64,000 nt of DNA. Source: Ceratodon purpureus (taxonomy: Eukaryota; Streptophyta; Bryopsida; Pseudoditrichales; Ditrichaceae). Under the pieces are notes generated by a model. It was given only the letters and a program-made list of their open reading frames with translations, did no database searches and was not told the DNA's origin. Positions 58,694-64,000 of this stretch are shown here, one piece after another (position 1 is the stretch's first letter; each line of letters starts with the position of its first letter). Made by a program: the position numbers and the translations under genes. The stretch covers positions 68,099,692 to 68,163,691 of the forward strand of contig CM026426.1 in the NCBI GenBank assembly GCA_014871385.1, read 5' to 3'.

Positions 58694-60097
58694 TAGAGGA
58701 CCTCATCCCTTTATGGAAGTCATCCTAGTCCCAGGCTTCTTTTCCCGGGTTGAGAACTCTATAAGATATCAGATTATGGAGAACGTTACTGCTTTTAACA
58801 GGTCGTATTGATTAGTACAGGCCTACGTTTCGTTCAAAATTGCAAGCATCAGGCACACAGTTTGTCGACACCAAAAGCATACGATTCACTCGACGGATCG
58901 TTAATCAGCCCCGTTGGTGTTGCAGCTCAAGGCATGCGCCCCTGCCGACATGGCCAGTACCAGGGCCAGGAAGCACAAGATGACCTTCGCCATGGTGACT
59001 GACTGGGAGGCCCTTATAAATCTGCTGCAAACAATGTCATGAAGACGTCAATATCAAGGTATATTTAAACTACAACAAGATATGTCAATTGTGTTGCACC
59101 TACAGACAGTTATATGTTGAAGTGGTTACTCACATTGTTGCTCTTATGTTCTCTGCTTTCCTCTTCCTTTGAGATGTTAATTGGGCAGCGTCTAAGATTT
59201 CTGCCAATTCGCACGTTTCAAAATAATCTTATAAAATGTTTCTTTTGAACATGGATTGTTTCCCTGCAAGATCTTTACCGTGACAATGGTGTAACTAAAG
59301 AGCCACTCAGCTGTCTCCAAGACTGACATTCTCCAGGATACAAATCCAACCCGAATTTCCGCATAGCTGCTAGCAAAGCTCGGATATAGCAACGACGACG
59401 ATGAGACTTATCTCTGAATTTCCCCATTTTCATATGTAATGGAAGTGAGGTTCATATACATAACTTCCATTATCAAAGTGCTTCTTACCATCACTCTTAT
59501 GCCACTTGAATGACCTACCAGGTATTTAATCTTCCTGATCAAAGTCATTTTCTTTACTGCAGATGTTTGCACTACAGTTGGGTTCTAGGACATCATCCAA
59601 CCTAGCAGCCGGGAGAACATGTTGTAACACCGTGACGTGCGTTAGTGTAGGGAAATATGATCAACATTCATTTTTTGGGAAAGCTTTCTTTCACTTTGCA
59701 TGGTAGGTGTTAATGATCAAGTCCATCAAAGGTATGGACATACATGTGCCAACCTGGCAGCACATTCTCGCGTTTGTGACTCTGATAGTAGCTCCCTTGA
59801 CGACGACTGTGGAATTGAAGACTCACCTTCTGAAATGGTCGGAGGCAACGATTTGCACAGTTGTCCCCTTCTCACAGGGCCTGTTCAGGTGAGCTTCATC
59901 AAAGTCAGTTGCATTATGTTTCTTGAAATGAAGGGGCTGTATTAATTTTGATGTAATTTCCTACTGAGTGGCTGATTTGTACACAATGCATTACCTACAT
60001 GGTATTTTTCATTTTCTTCGACTAAATCAGTACAATTCTGATGGGCAGGATTAAAACCTCCATGTGATGAGTTCATAGTCCATGTGGAATAGGAATT
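58694..60097. other. 3' flank of TNP2, no gene recognised
   Basis: No convincing coding frame. Small ORFs near 58808 and 59700 lack motifs. The right end of the CACTA-like element should be here; TAGTG occurs at about 59636, but no partner CACTA end was found on the left. Confidence 0.4.
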
Positions 60098-60379
60098 GTG
60101 TTGCCATTGAAAAGACATTTCTATCCATTGAGAGGAACCCGAGAGCCAAAGCAAGGAAATGATGAGTCTGCAATTGATGTGTACAGTCGTTCACATGAGA
60201 TTCAGATCAGTTTTGTGCTGGTCACCATGCCATACACAATGTCACAAATGGGCTACGCTTGGGGAATCGATGCCTCTATCCTGTATGGACTAATAGGAGC
60301 ATGGGGTGTTTACCTTCTGGTATGGCTCTACTTAGAATTCAAGTCTCGCATAGCTTTACAAGGCAAAGTTTGCCCATAG
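60098..60379 (+). pseudogene. AUX1/LAX auxin influx carrier-like N-terminal fragment
   Basis: A 93-codon frame starts MLPLKR and continues into a first and second transmembrane-like region: ISFVLVTMPYTMSQMGYAWG, then ASILYGLIGAWGVYLLVWLY and LEFKSR. This is the order and spacing of the AUX1/LAX start, where the LLTMPYSFSQ-type helix is followed by a YGLIGAW helix and the YxEYxSR segment. The following core of the transporter (about ten helices) was not found in the next 1 kb, only a possible hydrophobic stretch near 60640. Full-length proteins are about 480 residues and import auxin at the plasma membrane. This is probably a truncated or captured gene fragment. A distant amino-acid permease is the alternative. 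Confidence 0.5.
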
Positions 60380-61511
60380 AACTATGTCATCCAAGTTTGT
60401 GCAATTATGTCCCAACTCTGCATACAAAGTTCATCGCATGCTCGTGTTAGGTTGCTTAGACTAAGAACTTGATAGTTGGTTGTTTTTATTAAGCTGGCTC
60501 CTCAGATTTGTCTTACTTGCGATTGTGTTGTCAACAGATGAGAACACAGTAAGTGACAGCACAGATTTTGTGGATGTGTGCAGTACCATTAAGTGATTGG
60601 AGGACTAACTGGCAGATGGGGCCGCAAAATCACCTATTTCTTCATTATTTTGACGCTTTACATGGTGGCGAACATCCATCTCGTTGCGACTTCAAGGTGG
60701 GACTCCTGCCAAATTATCTCTGTCCATTGGTTTAAAAATCACAAAACAATCCTACTGTGATCATTGCAACTACTGTGATCCGGAGTAAATTGATTCTGAT
60801 GTCACAAGTCTAACCTGGAGAGAGAGATTGATACTAATACTCTATAAATGTTGTATTGCTTGCAATTTTTCCAGCATTTGTGATTGTGAACTCGTGTCAT
60901 GATTCACGACATCACCTTCCATTTCCAGTGCAACACTTCGTCACAGAACTGACCATACCCAGACTTGACAGCCGTAGGTCATTTGACGTTTGGATACGAC
61001 ATGATGCTACGAGACTCCTCGAGCAGTGCGCAAAGGAGTGGGGTGGTCTGATGAGACCTTCAACTGATTTTCCAATCCAGTCACTTTTGGCACATCATGG
61101 TTCAATTACTCATGAGAGGGGACTAATGCGTGGAGCAAAAGTTTTCCCACAACCCTAACCACGATCCTGTCCCGCCATCACCTCCTTAACCCCCTTTTTC
61201 CCTAACCAGAACCCTATTTAAGTCGGAGCCATGGCCATTGTCATACCCCGTTCATTTTGCAACTGAAGGCGTGTGTCCTTCTGGAGCTGAGCGTCGTGAG
61301 CATTGGTTTTTGTTGGGTTTCGTGGGATACCTCGGCATTTGAGTTCATCGTGTGTATGCTGCTTCACACCATGGCCTTCTGTATCGTTCCCTCTTGAGAT
61401 TGGAATCCCTATAATTGATAAGCTGCTCCGCCTCAGTATCACCCCTGAATTCCCCTATCTTGTTTGCCCTACCGATTGTGATGTTGGTGTTCTGTCATTG
61501 TCTCCGTGCAG
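60380..61511. other. Decayed sequence with a promoter-like stretch
   Basis: No named gene. A frame at 60856-61158 has no motif. CCCTATTTAAGTCGG near 61210 resembles a TATA box and precedes the exon-like sequence at 61512. CCCTAACC words near 61150 and 61200 resemble telomere repeats but are only isolated copies. Confidence 0.35.
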
Positions 61512-61630
61512 GCTCCGATTGCGAAGAGCGACTTCGACGTTGCCGCGAAGTTGTTGCGCATCCTCTTCCGCTCACAACGAACCGCCCGGAAGTTGGATAC
61601 TTTGCTAGAGATAGTTGTCAATTTCACTAG
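61512..61630 (+). other. Exon-like segment of unknown gene
   Basis: Bounded by TGCAG before and GTACGT after, this 119-bp segment encodes PIAKSDFDVAAKLLRILFRS and RTARKLDTLLEIVVNFT, a helical, coding-like stretch. A downstream acceptor (TTTGCAG near 61750) exists. The product is not recognised, and the link with the frame at 62584 is unproven. Confidence 0.3.
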
Positions 61631-62583
61631 GTACGTTGCTCATCCTGGTCACCCTCTAAACCCTGAACCCCACCAACCCCCTCTCACAGATTTCTCTCGC
61701 ACAAATTCCTTGATAATCCTGTATGGTCCTCTAACGCCTGTGTTTGCAGCTATTGTGTAGGCCAATCAAGTTTTACGGGAGCACGTGCGCCAGTAGCGCA
61801 GAGACGGTGCACATAGGCAGAGGAGTTGTCTGAGGTTCGAGGTCGGGTGTATCTTGGAGTACAGGTGGGTTTCCTTGCATCTCCTCCACAAATTCCCTCA
61901 TTTGTGTACGCCGCTTCTTGTTTCTTCATCGGACATGGTTCGGTATTGCATTTGATGCAAAGCTTCGTAGCCGACCAATGTTGTTTACGTGTTGTTGGGT
62001 TTTGGTCGACCAATCCTGTATACGCATTGTTGGGTTTGGGTCGATGATTGACGACTCGTTTAGCTATCGTGCTTGGCGTCGCATGGCTATGAAGTCCATT
62101 TTGTTGCATGCTAAGACAGTAATACGTTCAATGTTCCAGCTTCGTAATGTTTGTTTTAGGAATGTGAGAGCTTGGTTGTGGAATACCGCCCTCAGTTTGT
62201 GGACGACTCGGAAAGTTAACCAAGGAAGAAAGCTTCTGTGATGTATAACAGAATTAGCCCCTAAACCGACCCAATTGCATCTTTAGCTATAGGATCAGAG
62301 AGGTAGTCTTGCATTCGCATCTGTGCCAGAAGATGTAGCTTGCGGAAGTGATGGTATTTGTTGTTGTAAGAACAGTTAGCGCATTACTTGAACGTGGTGG
62401 TGGATTATGCTCCGGGTCAGATTATGGGATTGAGTCAGCTGTAGATTTTGATGTGAGAATTTTGGGCCGAGATTGAGGGGTTGAGCGTTGTGTAAGGCTG
62501 TAAGTGAGAGCAAACCGTGACATTCGATGTAGGGAGATGTTACTGAAGGTGCTGCTTCTGTTGTTCACTGCAGGTACTCCACC

Positions 62584-63300
62584 ATGGCATCACTCCGAGA
62601 AGAGACATACCTAGTGCCGATTAAGGGGACAAAGAACTGGATGCGACGAGACCAGGGGCTAAATGACGTCGGCTACATCCCCGGCATTCGGGAGGGCGAG
62701 CATGGCTACATGTCGCGCGTCGTGGCTTCAGTGGATCATTGTATCGATTGCTGGGCCCGATGGAGGGAGGTTGTTTCCACTATGATCGCCCTGGCAGATG
62801 CGAGAGTCCGAAAATGCAGCGCTACATAGAACTCCTGTTCTAGAAGACTCATCAACGACCAATTGGAAGGGTTAAAGCAATTGGCCTTGCGTTTGCAAGA
62901 GGGCTTATCGCGGAGATGAAAGGATATGCCGTGGATTGGGCCGGGGCAAGAAGATGACTTTACAATTTGAGTCCTTCGATGACCTGAAGGCCAAGTGTGA
63001 GAGAGGAGAAGCCGTCTGGCCCGGGGGAGAAGTATCAGCGGAGGGCTTGGATGACCTCGAAGGTGCCCTAATCGACTAGGAGATCAATCGGAACGCTCGG
63101 AAATTCACGACGGCCAGCACGTTTAACCTGGGCAGGTGGCTGCACCCCCCACCTCGCACAGTTGTGGAGCGTCCGCTATGGCGAGTAAAGACACCGGCAC
63201 CAACACCAGCTGCATCGGTGGATCCTTCGTCGGACTCCATATCTTCTGACACAGCCTATCCCCGCCACCTTCTCAACGCAACACGGCCCCCCCTTCCAGG
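62584..63300 (+). pseudogene. Broken hypothetical gene
   Basis: From ATG 62584 the frame encodes YLVPIKGTKNWMRRDQGLND and HGYMSRVVASVDHCIDCWAR to a stop at 62829. About 120 bp later a different frame reads MTLQFESFDDLKAKCERGEA, WPGGEVSAEGLDDLEGALID, TAG 63077-63079, then FTTASTFNLGRWLHPPP and a Pro/Ser-rich stretch ending at a donor-like GTACAT near 63300. Coding character is clear in both parts, but family and function are unknown. Given stops, a frame change and transposon surroundings it is probably a decayed element gene. Confidence 0.4.
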
Positions 63301-64000
63301 TACATCACTTACCTCCTACTATCTGTGTCGTTGTCATGAATATTCCACATTACAATCCAACCTGTTTCCTACCATTTCCGCATCACAGCTTGTACACAAT
63401 GTCTTTTGGCGGTTAACCTGACCGCGAGTACGAGGAAGGACGTGGGAACTCCTTGGGGAAAGTTCGTATGTGAGCGGAGAGCGTAGAGCGGAGAGCGGAG
63501 AGCACAGAATGGAGAGCACATATTTGACAATTAGCAAAATTTTCAAAAGCAAAGTAGACCCTACAACCGTGGAAAATTACTAAATTAAGGCTTGATTTTG
63601 ACACTTTTTTTAGGAAAAGAGTATATTATCGTGGAAATCAGGGTTATCTCTGGTAAGAATTTATTAAGTTTGTTCTCTAAGTTACAAATTAGGGCTGATG
63701 TCATGATGACGTCATGCATATATTTTTTTAGATTTGTCATGGGTTTAGGCAAGATACAATGATCATGCGTTAAGTTTTAGATCAAACAAATAATTCTTTC
63801 ATAGGATTATGTAAATGCACAAGGAAAAAAACAACTTTCACAGAACATAAAGGAAGCAAGGTTTGAAAACTTCCTTGAATATTTCAAAATTCGTGTATAA
63901 TATCTTCACTGCTGAAACCAAGATATACCTTGTTAGAGTCCTTGTCTTCATCGAAGATTACTCTCTCTTCCTAGGCAGCGAAGCATCTTCATTTGAGTGA
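63301..64000. other. Non-coding right edge
   Basis: No gene. A short GCGGAGAGCGTAGAGCGGAG tandem lies at about 63473-63512 (unit GCGGAGA). ATGACGTCATGCATATA near 63705 resembles the R1 landmark, so a diverged R1 end may be present. Confidence 0.45.

Noticed and set aside
60590-60735. Continuation of the AUX1/LAX-like gene in a hydrophobic stretch
   Set aside because: The residues do not follow any recognisable AUX1/LAX helix, and the frame is not linked by clear splice signals.
61140-61215. Telomere-type CCCTAACC repeats
   Set aside because: Only isolated, irregular copies occur, with no tandem array.
45445-63000. Exact CACTA termini for the TNP2 complex
   Set aside because: Single CACTA and TAGTG words exist (for example near 46525 and 59636), but no pair shared further terminal bases or a 3-bp duplication.
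1-64000. CRISPR arrays, rRNA genes or organelle-derived segments
   Set aside because: No regular spaced repeats, rRNA motifs or plastid/mitochondrial genes were seen.

Overview
The window looks like nuclear DNA of a land plant. It carries a DREB-type AP2/ERF factor, a plant-style membrane apyrase, a remnant resembling an AUX1/LAX auxin carrier, GT-AG introns, and transposon families typical of plants (hAT with DUF659, CACTA/TNP2 with DUF4216/DUF4218-like regions, Ty3/Gypsy, LINE). An early-diverging lineage such as a bryophyte would fit, but I cannot prove that from the sequence. Gene density is low and most coding traces are decayed transposons.

Layout. 1-3.5 kb: hAT transposase pseudogene, open at the left edge and split by a 400-bp inverted-repeat insertion. 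3.9-6.5 kb: protein-kinase-like pseudogene between two oppositely oriented GC-rich arrays. 7.1-10.3 kb: Gypsy reverse transcriptase scrap and three well-delimited non-autonomous elements. 10.3-19.1 kb: the conventional cellular block, with an intact DREB-like gene (+) and an intact apyrase gene (-). 19.8-22.5 kb: LINE 3' end, then an intact 446-codon ORF I do not recognise. 23.4-41.2 kb: AT-rich dispersed repeats in several copies, enclosing three paralogues of an unrecognised RING/coiled-coil gene family, all damaged by stops or frameshifts. 41.7-45.4 kb: a complete 3.7-kb transposon with CACT-type ends and a 4-bp target duplication. 46.9-58.7 kb: a large CACTA-like gene complex with leftward tnpA-like and F-box-like genes and a rightward five-exon TNP2 gene. 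58.7-64 kb: degraded sequence with the AUX1/LAX-like fragment and an unnamed broken gene.

Working together: DREB and apyrase are independent cellular genes with separate promoters. The leftward genes at 46.9-52.0 kb and TNP2 at 54.2-58.7 kb diverge from a shared intergenic zone, as expected if they were the two halves (DNA-binding accessory protein and catalytic transposase) of one element. Two F-box-like domains inside that complex, the RING family and the kinase locus are the unusual features. Many old coding frames are continuous apart from one to four in-frame stops, so these loci are probably inactive copies whose intact relatives lie elsewhere in the genome.
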